DNA of 64,000 bases. Source: Aquabacterium sp. A7-Y. Lineage in GTDB: Bacteria > Pseudomonadota > Gammaproteobacteria > Burkholderiales > Burkholderiaceae_C. The position numbers were made by a program, and so were the translations under genes. This document shows, in pieces, positions 27,289 to 35,818 of this stretch. Every line of letters starts with the position of its first letter. The stretch's first letter is position 1. Where the stretch lies: assembly GCF_026153205.1 (NCBI RefSeq), contig NZ_JAPFBW010000009.1, forward strand, positions 1-64,000, written 5' to 3'. Under the pieces are notes generated by a model, which saw nothing but the letters and a program-made list of their open reading frames with translations, was not told where the DNA came from and made no database searches.

Positions 27289-29424
27289 TTATTGCTGCTG
27301 TTGCTGCTGCTGGTCGGCCGCGCCGACGCTGCGGTCCAGCAGGGCCTTGATCGACAGCTTGACGCGGCCCTTCTCGTCGGTCTCGAGCACCTTGACCTTC
27401 ACGACCTGGCCGACCTCAAGGTAGTCCTGCACCTTGTTGACGCGCTCGTTGGCGATCTGGCTGATGTGCACCAGGCCGTCCTTGCCGGGCAGCAGGTTGA
27501 CCAGGGCACCGATGCCGTCGAGGATCTTGGTGACCGGGCCTTCGTAGACCTTGCCCACTTCGACCTCGGCGGTGATCTCCTCGATCTTCTTCTTTGCCAG
27601 GTCGGCCATCGCGGTGTCGGTCGACGCGATGGTGATGGTGCCGTCTTCCGCGATGTCGATCTGCGTGCCGGTCTCCTCGGTCAGCGCACGGATGGTGGCA
27701 CCGCCCTTGCCGATCACGTCGCGGATCTTCTCGGGGTTGATCTTCATCGTGTACAGGCGCGGCGCGAACTGCGACACCTCGGTCTTGGCACCGCCGACGG
27801 CCTCGACCATCTTGCCGAGGATGTGCAGGCGGGCTTCCTTGGCCTGGGCCAGCGCGACCTGCATGATCTCCTTCGTGATGCCCTGGATCTTGATGTCCAT
27901 CTGCAGGGCGGTCACGCCGGTGGTCGAGCCGGCCACCTTGAAGTCCATGTCGCCGAGGTGATCCTCGTCGCCCAGGATGTCGGTCAGCACCGCGAAGCGG
28001 TTGCCTTCCTTGATCAGGCCCATCGCGATACCGGCCACGTGCGCCTTCAGCGGCACGCCGGCATCCAGCAGCGCCAGGCAGCCGCCGCAGACCGAGGCCA
28101 TCGACGAGGAGCCGTTCGATTCGGTGATCTCGGACACGACGCGGATCGCATAGGCGAACTCGTCCTTGGCCGGCAGCACCGGGATCAGCGCCCGCTTGGC
28201 GAGCCGGCCGTGGCCGATCTCGCGCCGCTTCGGGCTGCCCACGCGGCCCGTCTCGCCCGTGGCGAACGGGGGGAAGTTGTAGTGCATCATGAAGCGGTCG
28301 GTGAACTCGCCGCTCAGCGCGTCGATGATCTGCGCGTCACGCTCGGTGCCCAAGGTCGAGACCACGATGGCCTGGGTCTCTCCGCGGGTGAACAGGGCCG
28401 AGCCGTGGGTGCGCGGCAGCAGACCGGTGCGGATCTCGATGGGGCGCACGGTGCGGGTGTCGCGGCCGTCGATGCGCGGCTCGCCGGCCAGGATCTGGCT
28501 GCGCACGATGCGGGCCTCGATCTCGAACAGCAGGCTCTCGACCTTCACTTCGTCGAACTCGGCGCCTTCGGCCTTCAGGGCTTCCTTCACGGAGGCATAG
28601 GCTTCGCGGGTGGCCTGGGTGCGGGCCTGCTTGGAGCGGATCTGGTAGGCGGCGCGCAGCTTCTCTTCGGCCAGGCCGTTGATCTTGGCGATGAAGGCCT
28701 CGTCCTTGGCCGGGGCCTGCCAGTCCCACTCGGGCTTGCCGGCCTCGCGCACCAGCTCGTGGATGGCGTTGATGGCGATCTTGCCCTGCTCGTGGCCGAA
28801 CACCACGGCGCCCAGCATCACGTCCTCGGGCAGTTGGTCGGCCTCGGACTCGACCATCAGCACGGCCGCCTCGGTGCCGGCGACCACCAGGTCGAGGCGC
28901 GAGGTGGTCTGCTGGGTCTTGCCCGGGTTGAGCACGTATTCGCCGTTGATGTAGCCGACACGCGCGGCACCGATCGGGCCGTTGAACGGGATGCCGGAGA
29001 TCGCCACCGCGGCGCTGCTCGCGATCATCGCGGCGATGTCGGCGTCCACCTCGGGGTTCAGCGACAGGACGTGGATGACGATCTGGACTTCGTTGTAGAA
29101 GCCTTCGGGGAACAGCGGGCGCAGCGGACGGTCGATCAGGCGCGAGGTCAGGGTCTCGAGCTCGCTGGGGCGGCCTTCACGCTTGAAGAAGCTGCCGGGG
29201 ATCTTGCCGGCGGCATAGGTCTTCTCGATGTAGTCGACGGTCAGCGGGAAGAAGTCCTGGCCGGGTTTGGGATTCTTGGCGGCCACCACGGTGGCCAGCA
29301 CCACGGTGTCATCGATGTCGACCAGCACGGCGCCGGTGGCTTGGCGAGCGATCTCGCCGGTTTCCATGCGGACCGTGTTCTGGCCCCACTGGAAGGTCTT
29401 GGTGACTTTATTGAACAGACTCAT
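27289..29424 (-). CDS. pnp: polyribonucleotide nucleotidyltransferase (PNPase)
   Basis: A 711-residue 3'-5' phosphorolytic exoribonuclease of the RNA degradosome. It has two RNase PH cores (about 1-220 and 310-545), a KH domain (about 555-615, [20 protein letters not shown]-like) and an S1 domain (about 620-690, [14 protein letters not shown]). The last seven residues are all Gln, encoded by CAG/CAA repeats. GGAGA precedes the start. It follows rpsO, the classical rpsO-pnp order, but a strong terminator separates them. Confidence 0.96.
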   Translation of the reverse strand: MSLFNKVTKTFQWGQNTVRMETGEIARQATGAVLVDIDDTVVLATVVAAKNPKPGQDFFPLTVDYIEKTYAAGKIPGSFFKREGRPSELETLTSRLIDRPLRPLFPEGFYNEVQIVIHVLSLNPEVDADIAAMIASSAAVAISGIPFNGPIGAARVGYINGEYVLNPGKTQQTTSRLDLVVAGTEAAVLMVESEADQLPEDVMLGAVVFGHEQGKIAINAIHELVREAGKPEWDWQAPAKDEAFIAKINGLAEEKLRAAYQIRSKQARTQATREAYASVKEALKAEGAEFDEVKVESLLFEIEARIVRSQILAGEPRIDGRDTRTVRPIEIRTGLLPRTHGSALFTRGETQAIVVSTLGTERDAQIIDALSGEFTDRFMMHYNFPPFATGETGRVGSPKRREIGHGRLAKRALIPVLPAKDEFAYAIRVVSEITESNGSSSMASVCGGCLALLDAGVPLKAHVAGIAMGLIKEGNRFAVLTDILGDEDHLGDMDFKVAGSTTGVTALQMDIKIQGITKEIMQVALAQAKEARLHILGKMVEAVGGAKTEVSQFAPRLYTMKINPEKIRDVIGKGGATIRALTEETGTQIDIAEDGTITIASTDTAMADLAKKKIEEITAEVEVGKVYEGPVTKILDGIGALVNLLPGKDGLVHISQIANERVNKVQDYLEVGQVVKVKVLETDEKGRVKLSIKALLDRSVGAADQQQQQQQ

Positions 29425-29569
29425 GTTGGTGTCTCCAGAGAGTAAGTGCGCCTTCGGGCGGCGCATTTGGCCCGGAGTCCGTGCGCCGTAGCGCGGATGC
29501 CATTCCAGCGGGGCTGCAGCCCAACCCCCCTGGAATGACACAGCAACGCTTTACGTCGGCACGGGCTCC

Positions 29570-29609
29570 AAAAACAAAGAGCCTGTACTGGCGATCCCAG
29601 ACAGGCTCT
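29570..29609 (-). terminator. rpsO terminator
   Basis: AGAGCCTGT (29578-29586) pairs perfectly with ACAGGCTCT (29601-29609); on the minus strand the stem is followed by TTTGTTTTT. It lies 17 bases past the rpsO stop, so pnp expression depends on read-through or its own promoter. Confidence 0.88.
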
Positions 29610-29626
29610 CTTTCATCGCCGGCGGA

Positions 29627-29896
29627 TTACTTGCGCAGGCCCAGCTTCTGGATCAGCGCGGTGTAGCGGTCGGCGTCCTTGTCCTTCAGATAAGCCAGCA
29701 GGCGCTTGCGGCGGTTGACCATCTTCAGCAGGCCACGGCGACCGTGGTGGTCCTTGGCGTGCTGCTTGAAGTGGGGGGTCAGCTCGTTGATGCGGGCGGT
29801 CAGCAGGGCGACCTGCACTTCAGGCGAGCCGGTGTCGGCGGCGCCGCGGGCGTTGGCCTTGATGATCTCGGCCTTGTTCATTTCTGCAACGGACAT
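29627..29896 (-). CDS. rpsO: 30S ribosomal protein S15
   Basis: An 89-residue S15, binding 16S rRNA early in small-subunit assembly. The blocks [32 protein letters not shown] and the LGLRK end are diagnostic. Two in-frame ATGs occur (residues 1 and 6); the first gives the standard length. Confidence 0.97.
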   Translation of the reverse strand: MSVAEMNKAEIIKANARGAADTGSPEVQVALLTARINELTPHFKQHAKDHHGRRGLLKMVNRRKRLLAYLKDKDADRYTALIQKLGLRK

Positions 29897-30044
29897 TCTC
29901 GATTCCTTGAATGGAAACCGCAGCCCGTGACAGAGCCGTCGGTTTCGTTTTCACTTGCGGTCGCGGGTGAAACCAACTCGCGCCGTGCTTGTTTCCTGCG
30001 CGATCAGCCGCCCCTGGAGGCGCCTTGACAAGCAGGAATCCCGG

Positions 30045-30050
30045 ATTATA
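30045..30050 (-). promoter_or_regulatory. -10 element of a promoter for rpsO
   Basis: A perfect TATAAT on the minus strand, 149 bases upstream of the rpsO start. The -35 region is GC-rich and poor. It implies a leader of about 140 nt, long enough for S15 autoregulation, which I could not map. Confidence 0.5.
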
Positions 30051-30082
30051 CGTCACGAACCCGGCGCGCCGCCCGGGGCGGT

Positions 30083-31366
30083 TCAGGGGCGCTGCATGCG
30101 GCAGTTGGTGGGCTGCTCCGTCGCCTGGGCCGTGAGATATCTCACGGTCTTGAAGCCGTAGCCCGAACCTTCGTTGTCGAATCGGGTGCCATCACCGCCG
30201 GCGCGTTGCATCTGGCTCACGTAGAGCGGCTGGATGAACTGGTGATCCGAGGCGCGCATGCGGCCGGAATGGAACCCGCCCAGCGTGCGACCGTCGTAGC
30301 TCGCGCCCTCCATCGCCCGCGCCACCCGGGCCGGCTCGGCGCTGCCGGCCTTCTCCATGGACTGCACCAGCAACTCGACCATGGCCTGCATGCGGGCGTG
30401 CACGTAGTCGTCGGCCGGCTGGGGGAAGCGCTGGCGGAACGAGGCGTAAAAGGCGTCCGAGCTGGCGGTGCCGGCGTTCGGATGCCACTCGGCCACCGCC
30501 AGCACCTTGCCGACACCCGCCTCGCCGATCGCGGCCGGGGCGCCCAGCGCATTGCCGTAGAAGGTGTAGAACTTCGCATCCAGCCCGGCTTCGCGGGCCG
30601 AGCGGATCAGCAGGGTCAGGTCGTTCCCCCAGTTGCCGGTGACCACCGCCTGGGCCCCGGACAACTTGATCTTGCTGGCATAGGGCAGGAAGTCCTTGAT
30701 GCGGCCCAGCGGGTGCAGCTCCTCGCCCACCACCTCGATGTCCGGGCGGCGCGCGGCCAACATCTCGCGGCTCTTGCGCACCACGTGCTGGCCGAAGCTG
30801 TAGTCCTGGCCGATCAGGTAGACCCGCTTGACGCCGCGGTCGGCGGCCAGCACGTCCATCAAGGCGGCCAGGCGCATGTCGGCATGGGCATCGAAGCGGA
30901 AGTGCCAGAAGCTGCACTTCTCGTTGGTCAGCACCGGGTCGACCGCCGAGTAGTTGAGGAACAGCGCCTGGCGACCCGGCTCGCGCGCATTGTGCTTGTT
31001 GACCGCGTCGAGCAGCGCAGCGGCGGTCGCCGAGCTGTTGCCCTGCAGCACGAAACCCACGCCCTGGTCGACAGCGGCGCGGAACATCGACAAGGCTTCC
31101 TCGCTGGCGCCCTTGCTGTCCAGGCGCAGCAGCTCGAGCCGGCGAGCGCCGCCCGGCAGCTTGACGCCGCCGCGTGCATTGACGCGCTCCACCGCCCAGG
31201 CGATGTTGCGGTGGACCGCCTCGCCGGCATTGGCAAAGCTGCCCGACAGGCCTTCGATCAGCGCCAGCCGGATGGGCGCGGGCTCGGCCCGGGCACCGAG
31301 GGGCAGCGCGGCCAGCAAGGCGGCAGCCGCGATCGTGACGGAATGGGTACGGGGTTCGAGGCGCAT
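30083..31366 (-). CDS. ABC transporter substrate-binding protein, branched-chain amino acid type
   Basis: A 427-residue periplasmic binding protein of the Leu/Ile/Val-binding (Peripla_BP_6) family. A signal peptide ends at ARA near residue 27. The family pattern IRLALIEGLSGSFANAGEA follows, and the two-lobe fold continues (ATAAALLDAVN, LIGQDYSFGQHV, AQAVVTGNWGNDLTLL). No permease or ATPase genes are near, so it is an orphan binding protein; its ligand is unknown. The start was set at the ATG before the basic n-region; the ribosome site is poor. It is divergent from hsp20. Confidence 0.85.
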   Translation of the reverse strand: MRLEPRTHSVTIAAAALLAALPLGARAEPAPIRLALIEGLSGSFANAGEAVHRNIAWAVERVNARGGVKLPGGARRLELLRLDSKGASEEALSMFRAAVDQGVGFVLQGNSSATAAALLDAVNKHNAREPGRQALFLNYSAVDPVLTNEKCSFWHFRFDAHADMRLAALMDVLAADRGVKRVYLIGQDYSFGQHVVRKSREMLAARRPDIEVVGEELHPLGRIKDFLPYASKIKLSGAQAVVTGNWGNDLTLLIRSAREAGLDAKFYTFYGNALGAPAAIGEAGVGKVLAVAEWHPNAGTASSDAFYASFRQRFPQPADDYVHARMQAMVELLVQSMEKAGSAEPARVARAMEGASYDGRTLGGFHSGRMRASDHQFIQPLYVSQMQRAGGDGTRFDNEGSGYGFKTVRYLTAQATEQPTNCRMQRP

Positions 31367-31449
31367 CTTGAAAAGAAAAAAGCCGCACTCAAGTCCTGCG
31401 GCATGGAGCTGCAAACAGCGCAGCAACTGCAACGATTGTAGGAGCCCCC

Positions 31450-31890
31450 ATGTTCGTATTGCCGATGACCCGCACCACCGCTGCCCGTCCGGACCTGCTG
31501 CGTGCCTTCGACCGCCTGCTGGACGACGGCCTGTTCTCGCCCCCGGCCAAGGCGACCCGCCGCAGCGCGGTGCTGGACATTGCCGAAACCGCGACGGCCT
31601 ATGTGGCGACCGTGGACCTGCCGGGCGTCGCCCGGGAGGACATCAAGATCTCGGTGGAAGGCCGGCGTGTCGAGCTGCAGGCCGAAGCCCGTCCCGCGCC
31701 GGCCACCGAGGGCGAGCCGGCCGCGCGCGTGCTTCACCGTGAACGCCCCGAGGCCCGTTATGCCCGCAGCTTCACGCTGCCGGCCGATGTCGACCAGTCC
31801 AAGGCCCAGGCGACGCTGGAGCACGGCGTGCTGACGCTGACCCTGCCCAAGCTTGCCGCCGCACAACCGATCAAGATCCAGGTCAACTGA
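31450..31890 (+). CDS. Hsp20/alpha-crystallin small heat shock protein
   Basis: A 146-residue ATP-independent chaperone. The alpha-crystallin domain spans about 40-140, with [21 protein letters not shown] (about 56-76), the basic RYARSFTLP strand, and the conserved GVLTLTLPK near its end. A short IQV-like C-terminal tail (PIKIQVN) carries the I-x-I/V oligomerisation motif. AGGAGC precedes the start. No ROSE-type or CIRCE element was recognised in the 83-base divergent spacer. Its 3' third overlaps the run-on reading frame of tsaD on the other strand. Confidence 0.9.
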   Translation: MFVLPMTRTTAARPDLLRAFDRLLDDGLFSPPAKATRRSAVLDIAETATAYVATVDLPGVAREDIKISVEGRRVELQAEARPAPATEGEPAARVLHRERPEARYARSFTLPADVDQSKAQATLEHGVLTLTLPKLAAAQPIKIQVN

Positions 31891-32987
31891 GGCCGGGCCA
31901 AAGCAAAAAAAAACGGTCGCCCGGGCGACCTTTTTTTCGGGGCCTGCGGTGGCGCTTCAACCGCCGCCAGCTCCCAGCGCGGTTTCACGTCGAAGGCATA
32001 GTCGCGCCGGGCCGTCGCCCTGCCCGCCTGCAGCCGCATCGCGGCGGCGAGCGCGATCATGGCGCCGTTGTCGGTGCACAGCGACAGCTCGGGATAGTGC
32101 ACCCGCACGCCCCGCTTCGCGCAGGCCGCGTCGAGCTGATCCCGCAGCGAGCGGTTGGCCCCCACGCCGCCGGCCACGACCAGGCGCTTGAGCCCGGTCT
32201 GCTTGAGCGCCTTGAGCGATTTTTTCAAGAGCACCTCGACGATGGCGGCCTGGGTCGAGGCCGCGAGATCAGCGCGCTCCTGCTCGCAGACGTCGGTGCC
32301 GAGCTTGCGCGCCTGGGTCCATACCGCCGTCTTGAGGCCGGCGAAGGAGAAGTCCAGGTTGCCGCTGTGCAACAGCGGGCGCGGCAGCTCGAAGGCCGTC
32401 TCATTGCCGAACTCGGCGAGCCGGGCCAGTTGCGGCCCGCCCGGATACCCGAGGCCGAGCAGCTTGGCCGATTTGTCGAAGGCTTCGCCGGCGGCGTCGT
32501 CGATGGTCTCTCCCAGCAGTTCGTAGTGCCCCACGGCATCGACTCGCATCAGTTGCGTGTGGCCGCCCGAGACCAGCAGGGCCACGAAGGGGAACTCCGG
32601 CGGGTCGGCCGACAGAAAGGGCGACAGCAGATGCCCCTCGAGGTGGTGCACGCCCAGCACCGGCTTGCCGAGCGCCGCCGCCAGCGCACAGGCGGCACCG
32701 GCGCCCACCAGCAAGGCCCCGGCCAGACCCGGGCCGCGCGTGTAGGCCACCACGTCGATCTCCGCGAGACTCGCGCCGCTGTCCTGCAGCACCTGGCGAG
32801 CCAGCGGCAGCACCCGGCGGATGTGGTCGCGCGACGCCAGCTCGGGCACCACACCGCCGTAGGCCTGGTGCATCTCGACCTGGCTGTGCAGGGCATGCGC
32901 CAGCAGGCGCGGCACGCGGCCGCCTTCGTCGCGCACCAGCGCGACGCCGGTTTCGTCACAGGAGGATTCGATACCGATCACCAACAT
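31758..32987 (-). CDS. tsaD: tRNA N6-threonylcarbamoyladenosine transferase TsaD with run-on C-terminus
   Basis: TsaD transfers threonylcarbamoyl to A37 of ANN-decoding tRNAs, with TsaB and TsaE. The N-terminal [13 protein letters not shown], the metal-binding His115 and His119 (HHLEGH) and the late [11 protein letters not shown] motif are intact. The usual protein ends near [11 protein letters not shown] at residue 343. Here the frame continues for 66 unrelated residues, through a terminator hairpin and 133 bases into the convergent hsp20, giving 409 residues. A TGA lies at 31957-31959 in another frame, exactly at the normal end, so a one-base change or sequencing error is likely. The functional domain itself looks complete. 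Confidence 0.85.
   Translation of the reverse strand: MLVIGIESSCDETGVALVRDEGGRVPRLLAHALHSQVEMHQAYGGVVPELASRDHIRRVLPLARQVLQDSGASLAEIDVVAYTRGPGLAGALLVGAGAACALAAALGKPVLGVHHLEGHLLSPFLSADPPEFPFVALLVSGGHTQLMRVDAVGHYELLGETIDDAAGEAFDKSAKLLGLGYPGGPQLARLAEFGNETAFELPRPLLHSGNLDFSFAGLKTAVWTQARKLGTDVCEQERADLAASTQAAIVEVLLKKSLKALKQTGLKRLVVAGGVGANRSLRDQLDAACAKRGVRVHYPELSLCTDNGAMIALAAAMRLQAGRATARRDYAFDVKPRWELAAVEAPPQAPKKRSPGRPFFFALARPQLTWILIGCAAASLGRVSVSTPCSSVAWALDWSTSAGSVKLRA
31905..31937. terminator. bidirectional terminator between hsp20 and tsaD
   Basis: GGTCGC (31915-31920) pairs with GCGACC (31925-31930), flanked by nine A on the left and seven T on the right, so it can end transcription from both sides. 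It lies 15 bases after the hsp20 stop and inside the run-on frame of tsaD. Confidence 0.88.
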
Positions 32988-33060
32988 GGGACAAAGTGTA
33001 GCGGCAGCGACAAAGTCCTTCCCCGGTCCCGCGCGGCCAGCCTTTGGGATCTATTTGTCA

Positions 33061-33081
33061 CGCATTGACACTCGCAATGCG
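33061..33081. repeat. inverted repeat, operator-like
   Basis: CGCATTG (33061-33067) and CAATGCG (33075-33081) with a 7-base spacer, overlapping a TTGACA at 33065-33070. It lies between the divergent tsaD and the small HTH-like gene and could be a regulator site; which regulator is unknown. Confidence 0.4.
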
Positions 33082-33219
33082 CGTTTGATGTGCGGAATCT
33101 CACTGGCCGGGCGAAAACATCACGGTAGTCTCGCCCCCCTGCACTCCCCTTGCCCGCTCGGGCGGTTTGCACCCTAGACCGGTGCACCCACCGCGAGGGC
33201 CTACAGGAAATCCTGGCCC

Positions 33220-33510
33220 ATGAAGGAATACAAGCTGTCCGGCTGGCCCGAGTTGCCGAGCGCCTTCCAGCGCACGGCCTACCAGCGCATGCTGCACCAG
33301 ATGTCGCACGGCTACGTACCCCTGGGTCAGCTGGTGCGCGCCAGTGGCTTGGGCCGCGACGCCGTCAAGTCGTTTCTCGCGCAGCTGGGCACCCGCGGGG
33401 TGCTGATCGAGCGGGACCGTGCGGTGGCACCTGCGGCACTGATGATGGCAAGCCGCTCGCTGGCCTGGCTCAAACGCACCCTGGGCCGCCAGGCGCCGCG
33501 AGGTGGCTGA
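33220..33510 (+). CDS. small winged-helix/HTH-like protein, unknown function
   Basis: A 96-residue basic protein. Residues 18-65 (TAYQRMLHQMSHGYVPLGQL and GLGRDAVKSFLAQLGTRGVL) look like a helix-turn-helix with a wing, and the tail is Arg-rich, so DNA binding is plausible. I do not recognise the family with certainty. AGGAAA lies 12 bases before the ATG. It lies 75 bases upstream of nasT on the same strand, so it may be co-transcribed and take part in nitrogen regulation. Confidence 0.6.
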   Translation: MKEYKLSGWPELPSAFQRTAYQRMLHQMSHGYVPLGQLVRASGLGRDAVKSFLAQLGTRGVLIERDRAVAPAALMMASRSLAWLKRTLGRQAPRGG

Positions 33511-33585
33511 CCCGCTCCCCTGCGGCGGGCCGGCCTGCCTTCCGGCCGCGCCCCGGCTGGCCTGGATGTTGCTCGCGGTCCGCGC

Positions 33586-34218
33586 ATGTCCGCTCCGCAA
33601 GCCCTGCGCATCGTCATCGTCGCTCCTGAAACGCTCGCGCCCGATCCCGCGGACGCGCAGGCGTGGTGGGAGGCCGAGCGTTCGCGCAGCCTGCGCATCG
33701 GCCTGCTGGAGAGCGGCTACAACATCGTGGCGGTGCTGCCGCCCGACCTCTATCTGCCCGAGCGGCTGGCGCAGATCCAGCCCGACCTGATCATCGTCGA
33801 CGCCGAAAGCGGCGCGCGCGACACGCTGGAGCACGTGGTGTTCTCCAGCCGCGAGGCGCGCCGCCCCATCGTGCTGTTCACCGACGATCACAACACCAGT
33901 CACGTGCGCGACGCGATCGCCGCCGGCGTGACCGCTTACGTCGTCGCCGGCCTGGCGCCGGAGCGGGTCAAGCCCGTGCTGGAAGTGGCGATGGCGCGCT
34001 TCCAGCACGAGGAAGGCCTGCGGCGCGAGCTCGCCGACGCGCGCACCCAGCTGCACGAACGCAAGACGATAGAACGCGCCAAGGGTCTGCTGATGCGCCG
34101 CCACGCCTGGACCGAGCCCGAGGCTTACGAGCGCTTGCGCAAGACCGCGATGGACAAGGGCCTGCGGCTGGCGGAGGTGGCGCAGCGCGTGCTCGACGTC
34201 GCCGACATGCTGGGCTGA
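33586..34218 (+). CDS. nasT: ANTAR domain response regulator, NasT-like antiterminator
   Basis: A 210-residue two-domain protein. Residues about 8-140 form a receiver-like fold (IVIVAPET, PDLIIVDAESG, PIVLFTDD), followed by a short coiled segment and a C-terminal ANTAR RNA-binding domain (about 147-205, TIERAKGLLMRRHAWTEPEA then AEVAQRVLDVA). ANTAR proteins bind paired small hairpins in leader RNA and prevent a terminator from forming. The next gene is a nitrate-type ABC transporter whose leader has just such a terminator, so this is the likely regulator. A partner sensor NasS is not obvious nearby. Confidence 0.88.
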   Translation: MSAPQALRIVIVAPETLAPDPADAQAWWEAERSRSLRIGLLESGYNIVAVLPPDLYLPERLAQIQPDLIIVDAESGARDTLEHVVFSSREARRPIVLFTDDHNTSHVRDAIAAGVTAYVVAGLAPERVKPVLEVAMARFQHEEGLRRELADARTQLHERKTIERAKGLLMRRHAWTEPEAYERLRKTAMDKGLRLAEVAQRVLDVADMLG

Positions 34219-34351
34219 GCCGACGTCGCCGGACCGGGGTCCGGCGCACCGCGCGACAGCCCCCCGCACACCCTTTGTGCGACGGAAGCGGTTGCCGCAC
34301 CGGTACAGGGCTTCGAACAGCACAGCCCTCTGCAAACACCGTCAGGCCGCC

Positions 34352-34367
34352 TGGCACAGCGTTTGCT
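34352..34367 (+). promoter_or_regulatory. sigma-54 (RpoN) promoter
   Basis: TGGCAC, a 5-base spacer AGCGT and TTGCT match the sigma-54 -24/-12 consensus fully, with GG at 34353-34354 and GC at 34365-34366 ten bases apart. The start site should be near 34378. This points to NtrC-type nitrogen control of the transporter operon. No clear NtrC palindrome was found just upstream. Confidence 0.88.
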
Positions 34368-34411
34368 TAACCCCCTGCGGAGGTCAACGGCGATCTCCCT
34401 ATCGATGCGGC

Positions 34412-34454
34412 GGGCTCAAGGTCGAGACCGCGCGACATCAGGACGAAGGCGTCC
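34412..34454 (+). promoter_or_regulatory. candidate ANTAR-responsive hairpin pair (P1 and P2)
   Basis: P1: GGGCTC and GAGACC (34412-34417, 34424-34429; one G-A mismatch) close the six-base loop AAGGTC, with A at loop position 1 and G at 4 as expected for ANTAR targets. P2: GGAC and GTCC (34441-34444, 34451-34454) close GAAGGC. P2 shares the left arm of the following terminator, so the two structures exclude each other. The P2 loop is not a perfect match to the consensus. Confidence 0.6.
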
Positions 34455-34497
34455 CCACCGTTGCGTCGAACGACGAACGTGTGAGGACGCCTTTTTT
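34446..34497 (+). terminator. leader attenuator terminator of the nitrate transporter operon
   Basis: AAGGCGTCC (34446-34454) pairs with GGACGCCTT (34485-34493) and runs into six T (34492-34497). The inner part folds further (CGTT/AACG and CGTCG/CGACG). It lies 35 bases before the first gene and between promoter and coding region, so it must be bypassed for expression. Confidence 0.85.
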
Positions 34498-34531
34498 GTT
34501 GGTGCCCGTGATGAACATGAGGTCGAGACGC

Positions 34532-35785
34532 ATGAAAACAAACGAGTCGCAGAAGAGCCGCCTGGGTCGGCGCTCCCTGCTCAAAGCCGCTGCCGCCGCC
34601 GGCGCCTCCGGCATGCTGCCCGGCCTGCGGACCGCGGTGTGGGCGCAAGGCTCCGACAAGCCCGAGAAGGAAGAGGTGCGCATCGGTTTCATCCCGCTGA
34701 CGGACTGCGCCTCGGTCGTGATGGCCTCGGTGCTGGGCTTCGACAAGAAGTACGGCGTGAAGATCGTCCCGACCAAGGAGGCCTCCTGGGCCGGCGTGCG
34801 CGACAAGCTGGTCAACGGCGAACTCGACATGGCGCACGTGCTGTACGGCCTGATCTACGGCGTGCACCTGGGCGTCAGCGGCCCCAAGAAGGACATGGCG
34901 GTGCTGATGAACCTGAACCACAACGGCCAGGCCATCACGCTGTCCAAGAAGCTCGCCGACAAGGGCGCGGTGGACGGCGCCTCGCTGGCCAAAGTGATGG
35001 CCGCCGAGAAGCGCGAGTACACCTTCGCCCAGACCTTCCCGACCGGCACCCATGCGATGTGGCTGTACTACTGGCTGGCGGCCTACGGGGTGAACCCCTT
35101 CAAGGACGCCAAGGTCATCACGGTGCCACCGCCGCAGATGGTCGCCAACATGCGGGTCGGCAACATGGACGGCTTCTGCGTCGGCGAGCCCTGGGGCCAC
35201 CGCGCCATCATGGACGGCATCGGCATCACCGCCGTGACCACCCAGGACATCTGGCGCGACCATCCTGAAAAGACGCTGGGCACCAGCGCCGACTTCGTGA
35301 AGAAGCACCCCAACACCTGCCGCGCCGTGATGGCGGCCATCCTCGAAGCGGGCAAGTGGATAGACGCGAGCCTGCAGAACAAGCTGAAGATGGCCGAGAC
35401 GGTGGCCGACAAGGCCTATGTCAACACCAGCGTGGATGCGATCAACCAGCGCATCCTGGGCCGCTACCAGAACGGCCTGGGCAAGACCTGGGACGACCCC
35501 CACCACATGAAGTTTTTCAGCGATGGAGCGGTCAACTTCCCCTACCTGAGCGACGGCATGTGGTTCCTCACCCAGCACAAGCGCTGGGGCCTGCTCAAGA
35601 GCCACCCCGACTACCTGGGCGTGGCCCAGCAGGTCAACCAGGTCGAGCTCTACAAGCAGGCCGCCAGCCTGGCCAAGGCCAGCGTGCCCAAGGAGCTGAC
35701 GCGCAGCAGCAAGTTGATCGACGGCACGGTGTGGGACGGCAAGGACGCGGCCCGCTACGCCGACGGCTTCAAGGTCAAGGTCTGA
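34532..35785 (+). CDS. nrtA: CmpA/NrtA family nitrate-type ABC transporter binding protein
   Basis: A 417-residue solute-binding protein of the NrtA/CmpA group, which bind nitrate, nitrite or bicarbonate. A twin-arginine signal is visible (SRLGRRSLLKAAAAAGASG, Arg13-Arg14), so it is exported by Tat. The family blocks VRIGFIPLTDCASVVMA and GNMDGFCVGEPWGHRA are clear. The start was placed at the ATG after GAGG; an ATG seven codons upstream is possible. It heads the binding protein/permease/ATPase operon behind a sigma-54 promoter and attenuator. Nitrate is inferred from context; a role as NasS sensor is less likely because of the Tat signal. Confidence 0.88.
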   Translation: MKTNESQKSRLGRRSLLKAAAAAGASGMLPGLRTAVWAQGSDKPEKEEVRIGFIPLTDCASVVMASVLGFDKKYGVKIVPTKEASWAGVRDKLVNGELDMAHVLYGLIYGVHLGVSGPKKDMAVLMNLNHNGQAITLSKKLADKGAVDGASLAKVMAAEKREYTFAQTFPTGTHAMWLYYWLAAYGVNPFKDAKVITVPPPQMVANMRVGNMDGFCVGEPWGHRAIMDGIGITAVTTQDIWRDHPEKTLGTSADFVKKHPNTCRAVMAAILEAGKWIDASLQNKLKMAETVADKAYVNTSVDAINQRILGRYQNGLGKTWDDPHHMKFFSDGAVNFPYLSDGMWFLTQHKRWGLLKSHPDYLGVAQQVNQVELYKQAASLAKASVPKELTRSSKLIDGTVWDGKDAARYADGFKVKV

Positions 35786-35818
35786 GGCCCCGGCCCCCCG
35801 CCCTCCAGGAGATGTGAC

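Noticed and set aside
27043-29445. An 800-codon open frame opposite pnp
   Set aside because: Same reason: antisense to a fully conserved PNPase, with no domain features.
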